48,990 bases of DNA from Ectocarpus siliculosus (GCA_000310025.1 FN649742.1:1278967-1327956), one strand, 5' to 3'. Positions 23,763-35,651 are shown, counted from the stretch's first letter. Translations and numbers: made by a program. Notes: generated from the letters alone by a model not told the origin.

Positions 23763-26700
23763 TCATGCTCCGATATCGCTGAGCGCGCTGACGTCGCTCG
23801 AGGTTTCGTCCATCTCCATCTGTGGGTTGACATCGACGAAAGGAGAACGGCGACCGTTTTTCACAATAACAAGCCCCCGCCCTGGCGAACCGAAGGTGGG
23901 ACGGGATGTAGCAGGCGTCCTGTTTCATCAATGAAAAAAAGGGCAGAAAACATTTGCCAACAATAACATCGCGCAAAAAAATTGTGGTCGGGCGGTGTCG
24001 TGTCTCACCTCCATCATGAAGTCCGAGCCGCTCGAACTCCTGCTGCTGTTCGCGCCGCCGTTGTTGTTGCCGCCGCCGCCGGGCGCCGAATCTCGTCGCT
24101 TGGTCGCCTCCCCGTTGCCGCCGGCCTCGCCCATCGTCGCTTCGTCTTCCTTGCCGAGGACGACAGCGTTGCTGCTGTCCCCGTTCGCGTTGTCGGAAGC
24201 AGGCGGCGGCTTCTCGTCCGACGAAGACATGTCCGACACATCGCTGCTGGCGCTGGTGCCGACGCTAGTGCTCGGGCTGGCCGCCGCCGCCGCCGCCGCC
24301 GCGCCGCCGCCGCTCGCGGCGGCGGCGGCGGCAGAGGGGGGGGGGGTGGGGGGTGCGACGACAACGGGGGTTCCGTCGAGGTGTACGGGGTCGGACGCGT
24401 GGAGGCGAACGCACTCGCGGATGCGGTTGTCGTAGGCCTTGGGGTCGCGCATCAAGAGCGCCGCCGCTTCCCCGTTCAACGGGTCCGTGGGGTTCGGGTA
24501 GCTCAGTAGCTGCGGGATGAACAGCTTGAAGATGTTCACCAGGTCTAGGTATGGATCAAGAGCAAGAGAGAGGGGCGGATAAGGGGGTGAGAAAGAACGG
24601 TCACGGCGACTGCTGTTCTGAGGCCAAAAAAACATGTTTCACGCGTGCCGTACTGATCGCACGTCGGTCTAGAGGGTATAACCCCGTTTGACTTGCTAAG
24701 GTTGTGGGTTCCAAATCTCTAAGAAGTGGAAACTTTGCAATTCTGTGGTGGAAGGCGGTTTGTTCGTGAGTAAACACAGCAGCGGTAGGACAGAAGAGGC
24801 TGCCGAACCCTTCTAGCGTTAAAATAATCAAAGGCCAGCACCGCAGGTGTGTGACCCCAGCTGGTACGTCAATTGCTCATATATATGTTACAAGGTGTAG
24901 ACTGGCGCCAGAAAAGATGGGACTTAACAAAAAAACACAGACACACACATCGTGGCCTATAGAAGCATTTTATGTTTTCCACCGCACGGAGACCGGGGTC
25001 TTTTCATTGGTCAGCCGGTTAGCGCGATCGATGCCAATAAAAAAGACACACACACACCCATACCACCGCCTCGTACCATTCCGTCACACATTGGTGTCTT
25101 CATGGGCCTGCGCAGAGCTAGCCAGCATCCGTATCTCTGCCCTGCTTGTTTCCTACACCAGTCTTTTTTTTTTTGTCTTCACTTCAAATCAAGCACTCAC
25201 AGTGAGCACTAGTGCCGTTTACTCCAACCCGTGGTCACACAGAAGGTTTATCTCCCTGAGGTCCTCCACCCTCCCCTCCTGCGGTACTTTGCCTTCGGTT
25301 TTGAATGCGAGAAGAGTTCAGCACTCTCTTCCCTCTGGGTACACACGAACTACATTAGCGCTTGCCACCCACGCACGCCAGCAACGGAAGCGAGAGAAAA
25401 ACTCACTTTTCGCAAGAAAAGCTCGCCTACGCCGGGATTCGAAAACCTGACCCTGACCACTAGTCTATAATAGAAGGCTAGAAACCAACTATTTATTGTA
25501 GACTACCGGCGCGACCGGTGTACAGAGTACACATACGACTTCGTGTCTATCGGCGTCATCGTGGAATGGCAACAAACATTTGCAGCGGAACGATGAAAGC
25601 GCGAGCCGGTTGGTTGGACAACAGCAGTCGACGCTCTCTTTCCATCCTTCACCACGTAGGCCCATAATGAATGTACCCCAAAATACCCGACGGCGGTCCA
25701 CGCCTTTGTTTAAGGTACTGGTAGATTCTTGTGTTTAAACTTTAGTACAATAGAAGAAGATATCAACGCTTGCTTTCCTCAAATGTACGCATATCATACG
25801 CATATACGCATAAAACACGCTTCCGTTGTAAGCGCTCCTTTTATTATCCGCATCAGTTACTGACAATGTACAGGTATATTGTTGACGACTTGCATATTTC
25901 AACCAGACCTACGCACATGTGTATTAACTAACGTCAGACCGGACTCAATACATGCGCCGTGTGAAATCCTTGTAAAGAAAAGGTTCGGTAACGGAAGCGA
26001 CCTCGGGACATTAGACTGCTGTGCTGCTAGACAATGACAGCGGTCGTTCCAGCAGGAGCAAAAGCGCTTGCGTGGCCGCCGTCGGAACAAAACATATTGA
26101 TCATGACAAAGTTAGAACCCTCACAATATACAGCAGTACCACAACCAAAAGCACCCAACGCAAAATATGTACGGCATGCGTATCACAGATCGCAACGTGT
26201 TTGTCAAAAGGAACCCCTCCAGTTTTTGCCAGCCTACAATCTGCTCACCGAACATTGGGCTCCAGGTCTGGTTGATGACGTCCAGGCACACGGAGCCGGA
26301 CATCTCATCAACGTTGGGGTGGAACATGCGGTTCTCGAATCCGATCGAGGGCGACTTGAAAGGGTATTCCTTGGGCAGCGTAACGTGTACCTTCCAGACC
26401 CCCCCCTGGTATGGGGCTGGTATTTTTTTGTTACAGCAGTTCACGTGACACAACGCACATAGAGCAAGTATGCAACGGGCCATAAGGAAACAAGCATACA
26501 AATGACGAATTAGTCTAGATCCAAGTAATCGAAATTAAATCCAAAAGGCGAAACAATCAACGAGGGGATGAAGAAAGGGATGTAGAGATAGAGGCGTCCA
26601 CACACACACGTGCACGCAAGCATATTAATAAATAAGTGTGCCTGTTTATTTGTTGTCGGGTCACCAGCGGGGGAGAGCCAAGCCGCGTTCGCCTGCATCC

Positions 26701-27697
26701 ACACCCGCTGAGGGAAAATGAGCCAACCGACCAAGGACGAATGATGATGCAAACCTGTCTGCTTGCTTGCTTGCTTGCTTCATACAAACTCATACAATTG
26801 GAGACCGCGCTGTACATTGCGACGGAAAGACTGGGAGGTCTTCGAACAGGCAACGAAAGGCTGTTGCACTACTGCTGTACACCGAGCTAGCTCTTGAGAG
26901 ACGGTTCCCCCGCGAAGCACAGTTGTTCAGGCGCACACACGTCTGGTTGGTTCGTGAAAAAAACACTGCGGACGAAAGAGGCCATGTGGCAAAAGCGCGC
27001 AAGCGCCCACAAACAAGTAATCGCGGTTGAAAAAAAAAAGGAGCAACGTTCAAATCTGGAGGAAGAGAGAACCCTCTGAAAAGTCGGAAAAAAAAACTGC
27101 TGCCGTGTTGTTGTTGTTGCGTCTCTTGTCTGGTCGCTGAACTCACTGTCCTCAGGGCCTGGGAAGGCCACCAAGAAGTCGTGCATGCTAGACTCGTCCG
27201 GAATGTGCACCTCGAAGTCGCTCATCATTCTTCCCGGGTGGAAGAGCGGGGGTGGAACACAAGAGAGAGTGGGGGCAGGGAGGAGGAAAAAATCATCATC
27301 ATCCGCAGCAGCAACCTAAGGGCATCATCATCATCGAGTTGGTTGGGTACGTGTGCGCTCGGTGGACATCACAAAAAAAACACGCGACAAACACCCAGCG
27401 GATAAAGCGTGCGAGAAGAGGTGATGCGTCACAAGATAGAAGCGCGAGGGATGCGCACACACTAGGACGATGTGGGCTACCCGGCACGCTGCCCTTGAGG
27501 CGCGGGTCGCGTGCATTTCCACGCTGTATGTAGATGCTGCTTTCCTTCGGGGGAGCAGACAAGACAGAAGTGCGTTGATGTGTTCGTTCGGCAAAAAAAA
27601 AATGCTCTCTTACTGCTGTTGCTCGCTTCTAATCGCTCCCTGGTCTCTGCACTCACAGCTTCATCATATCGGTGTCCCGGCGTTTCGAAGGTGACAT
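23763..27697 (-). CDS. UBE2H: UBE2H-type E2 ubiquitin-conjugating enzyme (complete)
   Basis: Five exons: 27697-27657, 27229-27147, 26416-26249, 24544-24009 and 23819-23763 (TGA at 23763-23765). Phases close exactly to 885 bases, 294 residues. The start [14 protein letters not shown] matches the UBE2H/UBC8 N-terminus; an ATG three codons upstream is an alternative. Core motifs in order: [28 protein letters not shown] (74-76), catalytic Cys85 in [14 protein letters not shown], then [16 protein letters not shown]. It transfers ubiquitin from E1 to substrates, and in yeast and animals this class works with the GID/CTLH ligase. Human UBE2H has 183 residues; here about 100 extra Ala/Gly/Ser/Asn-rich residues from GCC and GCT repeats precede the acidic tail. 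The 57-base last exon encodes [18 protein letters not shown], like the acidic ends of orthologues. Intron 3 (26248-24545) is packed with repeats. It diverges from the kinase gene. Confidence 0.92.
24650..24860 (+). mobile_element. Diverged SINE copy in UBE2H intron 3
   Basis: A weak A-box-like GTCGGTCTAGAGG and B-box-like GGGTTCCAAATC are followed by body sequence resembling the SINE at 18577 (for example GAACCCTTCTAGCGTTAAAA against GAACTCTTGTCGCATTAAAA). It is more decayed than the other two copies. Confidence 0.5.
24950..25055 (+). repeat. Short interspersed repeat R, copy 2
   Basis: It carries GTGGCCTATAGAAGCATTTT, ACCGCAC and TTTTCATTGGTCAGCCGG and then an AC-rich tail, as in the copies at 3183 and 36708. 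It lies in UBE2H intron 3, antisense to the gene, between two SINE copies. Confidence 0.7.
25164..25472 (-). mobile_element. tRNA-derived SINE, copy 2
   Basis: Reverse-complement copy of the element at 18577-18894. The head with TTCGAATCCCGGCG is at about 25430, and the body ends in a T run (A tail on the minus strand) at 25164-25174. It sits in UBE2H intron 3 in the same orientation as the gene. Confidence 0.75.
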
Positions 27698-28447
27698 TGA
27701 CAACATCTTCTCCGCCCTCGATGGTAGATGGAGCTCGTGAAGCTAGCGCGGAGGTTGTGCGTGGTGGCTGGCGTTTGGAAAGAGACGAAAGAGCGAGCAA
27801 GGTCAGGTTCAACAAGCCCATTTCTCGTGGGAGGAATATTCACCACTTTCCGACATCACGACGGGCCCACTGGGCGTTCTGCCTCAACGACGCTCACACC
27901 TGACCCACCCCTAGACAAGAGCGCGACACCTTCGACAAAAATAACGCCCCTCTGTTCCCCACGCGCCGTACGCACGCGTGGCCGGCCGTGGGCGTGACGC
28001 ACCTCGCTCGAGAGACAAAATCCCCGCTGGGACTTGGTTCTGTTTGCTGCGCTGTGCTCGCGAGTCTTTTGCGTCACACGGCGTGTCACAAGGAGAACCG
28101 AAGGGGAGGGCAGGGAGAGGCGCGGGGGAATACCGAGTGAGTCGCGGTAGTTCTCTGAGCCTGGAGAGCCTGGCGCTGAGCTGACCTATTCTCGGGAAGA
28201 AATTAGCGTCGATGTGTACGAAGGGTAGGTTGAATTCGCCTCTGTGAGAGCACGGGTTGACTGGCTGCATCTTCAAAACGCGGCGAAAAGACCGACGGTT
28301 GACCAGATCGAAACGGCGAACGTTCGTTGTTCGTTCGCATCGACCGGGTTCGACCGTTGTTGCTGGGATCACGGGGTCCCACGCACAACATTTGTTATTT
28401 TTTTGAAACAAAATTAAGTGAGGCTTCGATGCGCTCCCCCTCCCACG
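27698..28447. promoter_or_regulatory. Divergent intergenic region between UBE2H and the kinase gene
   Basis: About 750 bases separate the two start codons, which point away from each other, so both promoters must lie here unless unseen 5' UTR introns extend further. About 230 of these bases are repeat K (28155-28384). I see no clear TATA box or named operator. Confidence 0.4.
28155..28384 (+). repeat. Repeat K, copy 1 (inverted partner at 31384-31612)
   Basis: The last 230 bases before the kinase start region reappear inverted inside kinase intron 3. Shared blocks include GGGATCACGGGGTC, TTGCTGGGATCACGG, GACTGGCTGCATCTT and TTAGCGTCGATGTGT. Similarity is clear but far from identical. Confidence 0.75.
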
Positions 28448-29111
28448 ATGGGGGCCACAGCCTCTGTGAGAAGAAGCAGCAGCAGCAACGGCAGCAGCTC
28501 CCCAGCAGCAGCCGAGATGGGAGCAAAGGGGCAAGGCGGGGCGTCAGGAGGTATGCATACGGTGGTTGTTCCCGCGGGCGATGGCGACGCCGCCCTCCGG
28601 CACGTGCTGCGCAACCTGCAGCTCTCTCCCGATCTGATCGACAAGTCGACGGCCGCTATCTACGCGCACGTTCGAGATCCGGTAGAGCACCCGGTCGATG
28701 AGGAGCTCGCGCGCCTCTGCACCTCCGAGTACACGAGAGGGGCGCTGCACGCCTTGTCGTGGTATCTCCTCGCTTTGTCGGAGCCCGACGGGCATTGTCG
28801 TCGAGCAGAAAACGAGGCGGCCGAGAAATCAGCAACGGCAACATCGACACAAAAGGCGGGTAGCAGCAGGGCCCGTCCGCCACGACCTCTGCAGGTAGAG
28901 CCTAGGAGAGGAGCGGGGGAAGAAGAAGAAGGGGAAGGGATGGGTGGCGAGTCCATGACGGAAAGTGTCTCGGGAAAGCTGGCCACCTTCTTCAGCCGCT
29001 TGAGACGCACGCGGAGCATGCCGTCGAAGGGTCAAGCGACCATCGTCCCGACAGCAGACGACGAAAGCAGCTTTGTTGAACAAGAGTCAGAAACGCCACG
29101 GGCTGCTGCTG

Positions 29112-29143
<32 letters not shown>

Positions 29144-32100
29144 GCTACCCCACCTAGGCTCACCATGCGCGTTGGAATCACCACACCCAGAGCCACACCA
29201 AGAAGGGGACCTAACCTGCTGGCTGGATTGGGGCTCGGATCGCCGTCCAGCCGAGCGGGGGAAAGAGCAACGCCTCGACGGGCGCCTGTGCGGACTGGAC
29301 ACTGGAAACTGGGACACGAGATCGGGAAGGGATCCTTCGGTTCGGTGCACATCGGGCTGAACGAAGACAGCGGGGATTTGATTGCTGTCAAATTGCTGTC
29401 GCTCAAGAACGCTGACCAGGCGGAAGAGCTGTACACGGAGATAGAGCTCATGAGACAGCTGACGCACCCGAACATCGTTTGCTACCTTGGCGCAGAGGTG
29501 ATGAGAGTAGTATGTGAAATACGTACAACCTTGCTTGTGCACCTAGAATACAGCTGTGCAGGAATCATATGAAATGGCCGAGTCTTGCACACACATCCAA
29601 GAAACATACACAGCAGCATCGTCGTTATTTCTCCAGTTTGTCGTGCATGTGCACACAATGGATGAGACTAGTGTATTGACTGTATGTACAGTAGGCCTAG
29701 TGGATTGACTGGGGCGTGGCCACGTGTTCGACTGTATCATCGATAGTATCACTACGAAAGAATTTGAATGTTTGACTCTGTTTAGCACAGATAATAATCT
29801 TGTTCCCGCCTAAAATGTAACCGAGATGGATCCCGACTGCCGTATCTTGCACCGGTATACTACCATTTTTTGGAGAGACCAACAATAAGAAACAGCAACT
29901 GCTGTCACCATTGTATCATGGCTGTATACAGCAGTGAAACAATGCTGCTGACATCATTGTCCTAATAAGTTGTAGTTGTATCTGGTACTAGAACTGGTAT
30001 TCCATATACCTGTTTCCCTTTCACACCCGCACTTTTCCCCATGTCGCCGATCCACTCGAATCTACGAAATGGGTTCGAATCAGGTGAACGACAAGGAGAA
30101 AACGATCTCGATCTTTCAAGAATGGGTTCCGGGTTCTGTTACAACCTTGCTGGTGAACTTCGGGCCATTTTCCGATCGAAGGATAGCTGACTACACGAAG
30201 CAGATCTTGCAGGGTCTCGTGTACCTGCACAGCGAACGGGTTATCCATCGTGACATCAAGGGGGGCAACATTTTGATCGATGATCGCGGGGTTGTAAAAT
30301 TGTGCGATTTCGGAGCTTCTAAGGTGACAACAACGAGCATTCCACAGCATTATGTGGTTGTGTTTCCTCTCTCTCTGTATTCAAGACAGGGCAATGCTTA
30401 CATAGACGTCTGTAGAGTAAGTACTACACGTTTCAGTGTATTTTTTCGTGAGAGTGCAAGAGACAAAACCTGGTTTAAAAGACTGACTTTTGAGACGAAC
30501 TTGTGAAGAAGCGCCAAACATCGATTTGCAACATGCTTCACGCCGGCTTCTATATGGCGACAATGGACACGAGCAGCTGTTTTGGTCGTACTTTAACGAG
30601 GGAACGGATGATGCCAAAAACAAGTAGGCAGTGACCAGATCTTGGAACAGGGGCCGATGTCCGCGATGCTTGGCCCACCTAAGGACAAAATTGCAACGAC
30701 CCATGCTTCCAAGCAACACTCCGGCATCATTTTCTCAAATCAGATGCACTGCCGGCGTAGGCTGGGGAGAACAGCAGTCATCCGGGTTCTAATTCCTCGA
30801 GCAGTCCCTGCGAGGCGGCGGTGACGTCTGCAAACTGACGATGCGGCGCGATTCCTGCCGAAAGTTTGACGGTTTCCAGTTTGACGCATCACCGACGTTG
30901 TTTGCTCGTGCCCTGTCCATTTGCAGCTTCTTGATGCGGACAGCTTCACGGGCTTGGGCGAACACACTCGAGTGGGCAGCCCACTTTTCATGGCTCCAGA
31001 AATATTGCTACGGGAGGAATATGGGCCGCAAGTGGTGAGTGGGGGAGAGGGCCAATGTGGTGGTAGAAGCATCGTCACCATTGCAAGGAGTTCCATACGA
31101 ATAACGTCGCTTGGAATCAGGGTGGGAAAGGAGAAAAGCCGCGATTCGTGACCATACCAAAGAGGGTGTACGACTAGGAAGGAATGATTGCCATGTGAAG
31201 GGCATAAACTGGCGACTTCTGTTAGAAAAATGGAGCAAGAGCCGTGGATTGATTTACTCCATGTAGCACGAACCGCAAACACAGACCAGGCGCTCCAGGT
31301 CCCCGTCGACCGGGATACTCGACCGAGTCTCGAACGTGCGCGTAGAAAGCAGCCTAACGGTTTGATTTCGGCTTCAACTAAGACCCCGTGATCCCAGCAA
31401 CAACGGTCGAACCTGGTTCGATGAGAACGTTCGCCGTTGTGAAATGTTTCGAAGTGGCCAACCGTCGGTCTTTGCACCGCGTTATGTTTAAAGATGCAGC
31501 CAGTCCAACCCGTGCTTCACAGAGGCGAATTCGACCTACCCTTTCGCACACATCGACGCTAATTTTCTTCCCGAGACGAAGACAGCGAGCTCACCACCAG
31601 ACTCCCCAGGCGCAGAGATATAACAGCATCAAGCTGAGCGAAGTTTGGGGTCTGTGTACCTTGAAAATCCCACGACAACCCCGCTCCTCCAGTTGGCTCT
31701 GTTTCCCTTTATCCTCCTCACCGTGCACTTTGCGTCTGCCCCGCCTGGGTACGCGTGCGCGGCTTGGCTATGTCAGGACATTTGGTCGCTTGGTGGAGCT
31801 GTTCTCGAGATGGCGACGGGCCAGCCGCCATGGCACACGCTCAACCTCCGGACGCCGGTGGCCCTGATCAACTGGGTGAAGCGGACGGAGGGGCCGCCGC
31901 CGCTACCGGACTCTCTGTCGCAGCCGCTCACCAAGTTCCTGCTGCGGTGCTTCGAGAGGAACCCCAGCAAACGGGCCACGGCGAAGGAGCTCCTCTCGGA
32001 CCCGTTCGTTGCCAGGCGGCGCGGGGAGCGGGTGCTCGCGCCCAGGGGTTCGGCCGCGAGCGACGCGGACAGCGTGGTGAGCGACATCGACAACCTGAGT

Positions 32101-32833
32101 CGCACGGCCGCCATCGCCAGGATCCGCCGCGCCTCCATCTCGGACTACTCGCGGCCGAACTCGGACCAGTCGACGCGCTCGGCGCCATCGCTGCGTACGC
32201 CCGGCTTCGCCATGGGCACGCAGCCGGCCGGGGGAGCCGGTGGGGGCGGTGGTGTAGGCGGTGGTGGTGGTGGTGGTAGTGGTGGTGGCGATGTATTGCC
32301 GGAGCTGGCCAAGCAGGTAGCAGCCAAGCTGGGGGATGGCTCCGCGGTGGGAGACGGAGGCACGCCCCCGAGACGACCCGTGTCGCTACATTCCGGGCTG
32401 TCACCCAAGCTGCGGGTGGAGACGGCTGGCCTGGAGCCGCCCGCCTCCTCTTCTGCTGCGCCTCGGATAACCACCCCCCCGCCGACCCGACGATTGTCTT
32501 CGGGCCGGAACTCTCCGGGAACTCCGAACCCTTTCGGCGGTAGACGGCGGAGCCTCGACACCAGCCCCGATGGCGCACGCAGCAGCCCCAGGGCCAGCGG
32601 TGTTTCGCCGGCAGCATTGGGATCTTCTGCCGTGTCCCAAGACGGCGACCAAAATGGCGGTCGGGGTAGGTCGGAGTGCGGAGCCGCTGCTGCTAGAACA
32701 GCATCGGCCTTGGTCTCGGCGGCGACAGCTGTGGCAGTTGGTAGCGTGGGGAAGGACGGTCGCGATGACGTGACTGCTACGCACGCTGTGAAGCGAAGTA
32801 GTAGTGACCGCGGCTCTGGTGCGGTGGGGGGCA

Positions 32834-32887
<54 letters not shown>

Positions 32888-33204
32888 AAGGAGATGAAAA
32901 GGCGGGTGGTGGTGGTGGTGGTGGGGACCCAGCTGCGCTCCTCGCAGCAAATTCTTCGCCCGACGATGATGTGTCAACAAAGGTCGTGGGAGGGACGGGT
33001 GGCGGGGATCCAGCTGTGCTCCCACGTGCAGATCCGTCGCCCGACGATGCGCCAAGAAAGGTCGCAGGCGGGACAGCATTATCAGCAGCAGACGCTGCAG
33101 GCGAAGTGAGGTATCCTGTGAAGAAAACGAGGTCGGGGCGAGGTGGGCGGCCGAGTGGCCGTCGGTCTGGAGACCCCGAACCGGAAGCCTGTTACAACGA
33201 GTGA
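28448..33204 (+). CDS. STE11/MEKK-family protein kinase (MAP3K-like), complete
   Basis: Four exons: 28448-29497, 30084-30323, 30927-31034 and 31777-33204, all phase 0, 941 residues. The family phosphorylates MAP2Ks on Ser/Thr. The start MGATASV fits an N-myristoylation signal (Gly2, Ser6), suggesting membrane attachment. Residues about 35-125 form an unrecognised, probably helical region. The kinase domain begins near 285: glycine loop GKGSFG at 293, VAVK-type Lys315, HRD 405-407 in VIHRDIKGGNIL, DFG 425-427, activation segment GSPLFMAPE with APE 453-455, and DIWSLGGAVLEMATGQPPW. All catalytic residues are present. SIFQEWVPGSV places it among MEKK/NPK-like STE11 kinases. The C-terminal 350 residues are disordered Ser/Gly/Pro-rich, with a poly-Ser run (32830-32886) and a two-copy ~26-residue repeat ending K-V-x-G-G-T. 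Intron 3 contains repeat K copy 2. Confidence 0.92.
31384..31612 (-). repeat. Repeat K, copy 2, in kinase intron 3
   Basis: Inverted copy of 28155-28384. The pair brackets kinase exons 1-3. The last exon lies outside, so this is not a captured gene inside a transposon. Confidence 0.75.
32918..33074 (+). repeat. In-frame tandem duplication in the kinase C-terminus
   Basis: Two adjacent units of about 78 bases encode GGGDPA...SSPDDD...KVVGGT and GGGDPA...PSPDDA...KVAGGT. The frame is kept, and third-position differences indicate that the duplication is not brand new. Confidence 0.65.
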
Positions 33205-35047
33205 AATAATGGTGATTATTTCTTGGGCTTTATTTCGCGCGGGCGCGGGGGGGGGGAGGGGGTTGCCCACGGCGGAGCGGGTGAATTTTACAGGATACTT
33301 AGCAATTCTTTTGTACATGTTCCCCTTTTTTCGGCATCCGATATATTTACTTCCGGTGCGGAGACTACCGTATAAGTTGTCTTTATTAACATTTTCGTCG
33401 GCGCGGGTCGCGCCTGGTGGCAAGGAAGTGTACCATCGACTGTTTGAGCTGTATCCCATACGTTTGAAATCCCGTCATGTGAGGCAGAGAGAGGCAGGTG
33501 TGTACCATGCCACGCGGAATCCGAAACACATGGAACAGCAGTATGTTGGCACTCGTACGTGCACATGTCGTGGGTTGGGGGGGGGCAGCACATAGACCTA
33601 GTATGCTACTACATTATTATAATTTTTCGTCATGATGCCGGAAACACGAGTGACTGCCGAATGGTGCCGATAGCGGGGCGGAATATTACCCTCGCATGCC
33701 TTGTCCATAGCCAGCGCTAACGGGGGCAGAGAGGCGCTCATTTTTCGCGGAAGGAAGGGAGCACCTCGCGAAAAAGGAGTTTGTACGTTCGACGATCCTT
33801 CAAAGGCAGACACTACGGTCGTTGTTGTCCTTCTCATGTAGCACTATTGCTGTAGACAGGATTTCGTTGTAGCCGACAGCGCGCATATTGAATGCGCCCA
33901 TCAACATCTCTATCGCTCTATGCCGTGTAGCTGTCCGTCTCTCTTGTCGGTCTGTGTCTGAATTGCCAATGGTGCCCACTTTTGTATATCGTTCCTCGGA
34001 GATTCTTCCCACTGTATCGGTCATGTAACACCTTTGGAAGAGCTGCGCTTGTGGTGTTTTTGGTGTTTTCTTTTTGTCATCCCATCATTTATCCTGGACG
34101 TAGGTCCTTACACCTTTCGGTACCATTCTGGACGTACCAGCCGGGGTCTTACAGGAGGAAGGCCACACAGCAGGTAGGAGTTGTATTCTCTGCCTTCTGC
34201 GGTGCCTTTGCCTTGATTTTTATCGCGAGAAGGAGCCGGTCCTTTCCCTCGTCGACCGTGACCTCGAGTTTGCGGAGACACCGCTCGCGACAGTGCTTCG
34301 GCGTGTTGTGAGAAAATCGCGCGTGTGTGACTGCGCCGAGACGCTCAGACGTCACAAGGTTTAGCGAGGTTAACGACTGAACCACTCAACCACTCAGCCA
34401 TTGCTGTTATGTGACCGTGTGAGCAGCCAACATTCTTCATCGCGAGAACGGCATAGCAGCTCGTGCCACAACTATAGGGTCACGAACAACCTCTCTCTGC
34501 TACTACTAGCAAGCTTTTTTTACCATGCAGACAACTGCGTGCCACTTTTCCAGTGTGGATCGACATAGGGAGAGAGGAGAAAGAGAGGGAGAGAGGGAGG
34601 GAGAGAGAGAGAAAACCCTCAACCTAGCCGTCACGGTAGTGCCGAGATTACCATCACTAACATCCCACCGGGCCAACCCGCCACACGTCTCGGCAGATGA
34701 ATTCCAGCCAAAAGTAGCCTTAAGTTCTCCCATTCCATGTCTCGGCTGAATAGTTGCTCCCAAGCACGCTGAGTTCACTCATTCCACCCAGCCTCCGCAG
34801 CTTCCAACTAGAGTCCATCTCCCTCAAGGCACGGTCAAGCTCGCCAGCCATATTTCTCAGGGTGGACTATTTTGAGGCAGCGCACGCCGTCTCAACGTCA
34901 GAGCAACATTCACACTTCTGAACCACCCCACACACCGCAATAAAAAAACTAGAGACTGTCTGCCCCAACAAATTCAGCCAGGGGTTCACGTGCGAAGCAC
35001 GAGGTATTAGGCGTCTAACCGCACAAGGAGCGGCTGGGATTTCGGTT
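33205..35047. other. Convergent intergenic region, kinase to CDC40
   Basis: 3' UTR of the kinase, then about 1.5 kb without a supportable gene. One minus-strand stretch at 34385-34149 has protein-like sequence (LRKLEVTVDEGKDRLLLAIK) but no splice partners that I can chain. A GA-rich purine tract lies at 34566-34615. Confidence 0.45.
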
Positions 35048-35437
35048 TTGCATGCGTCTCTTCGTGCGGCGGCGGCCGCGGCGGTGGCACGAACACCAGT
35101 CACTACTCTAGCAGGACAGTCAACATCTAGACAAGGAGTTCGCTTCGTTCACCCTCCTCTTGAGTCCATGCAGATACACAGCAGCGCACGCATGCTCCAA
35201 CAAAGCTCCTACTGTCTCCTCCAGCAAAACAAACAGCAACGGCGGTGTTTAAGCTCCCGCGGCAACTCACGCGACCCGGTACTTCCGAACAACTCCCTCG
35301 GGCACGATAGACATACAGGCTACTCACTCACTTTGTTGGATACACAAGTTCGGAGAGACGAGACCACGTCGTATCTCTTGGTGCCTTCCTCTAGAGTTTT
35401 TGGTTACAAGGGTTTCAGACGAGACAAACAACACTAA
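35048..35437 (+). CDS. Possible small gene, 129 residues, mitochondrial-presequence-like start
   Basis: An ATG-to-stop frame without low complexity beyond an early Ala run. The N-terminus MHASLRAAAAAAVARTPV is Arg/Ala/Ser-rich and lacks acidic residues for about 50 positions, as in mitochondrial targeting peptides. The end SSRVFGYKGFRRDKQH is basic. I recognise no family. It stands alone, convergent with CDC40, whose stop lies 312 bases away. It could be a chance ORF, since composition is the only evidence. Confidence 0.3.
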   Translation: MHASLRAAAAAAVARTPVTTLAGQSTSRQGVRFVHPPLESMQIHSSARMLQQSSYCLLQQNKQQRRCLSSRGNSRDPVLPNNSLGHDRHTGYSLTLLDTQVRRDETTSYLLVPSSRVFGYKGFRRDKQH

Positions 35438-35651
35438 AAAAAACACGCAGGCCTCTAGTCCGTCGCCCCAATAACCAAAACCGCCCCGCCTGGCTTGCAA
35501 CAGCTATATCCCAAGTAAGTAAGCTCACGCCAGGGAGAGGAAATGATGGCGAACCCCCCCCACCCCCACCCCTTCTCCCCGGATAGCCTGTTCAAGCAAG
35601 CCGCCCAAGACCTCTAGCAGTTGCAGCGATCGAGTCAGCAGCGGCGCTTCC

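Noticed and set aside
28155-31612. Transposon that captured kinase exons between terminal inverted repeats
   Set aside because: The last kinase exon (31777-33204) lies outside the repeats and splices in phase with the inner exons, and no target duplication is seen.
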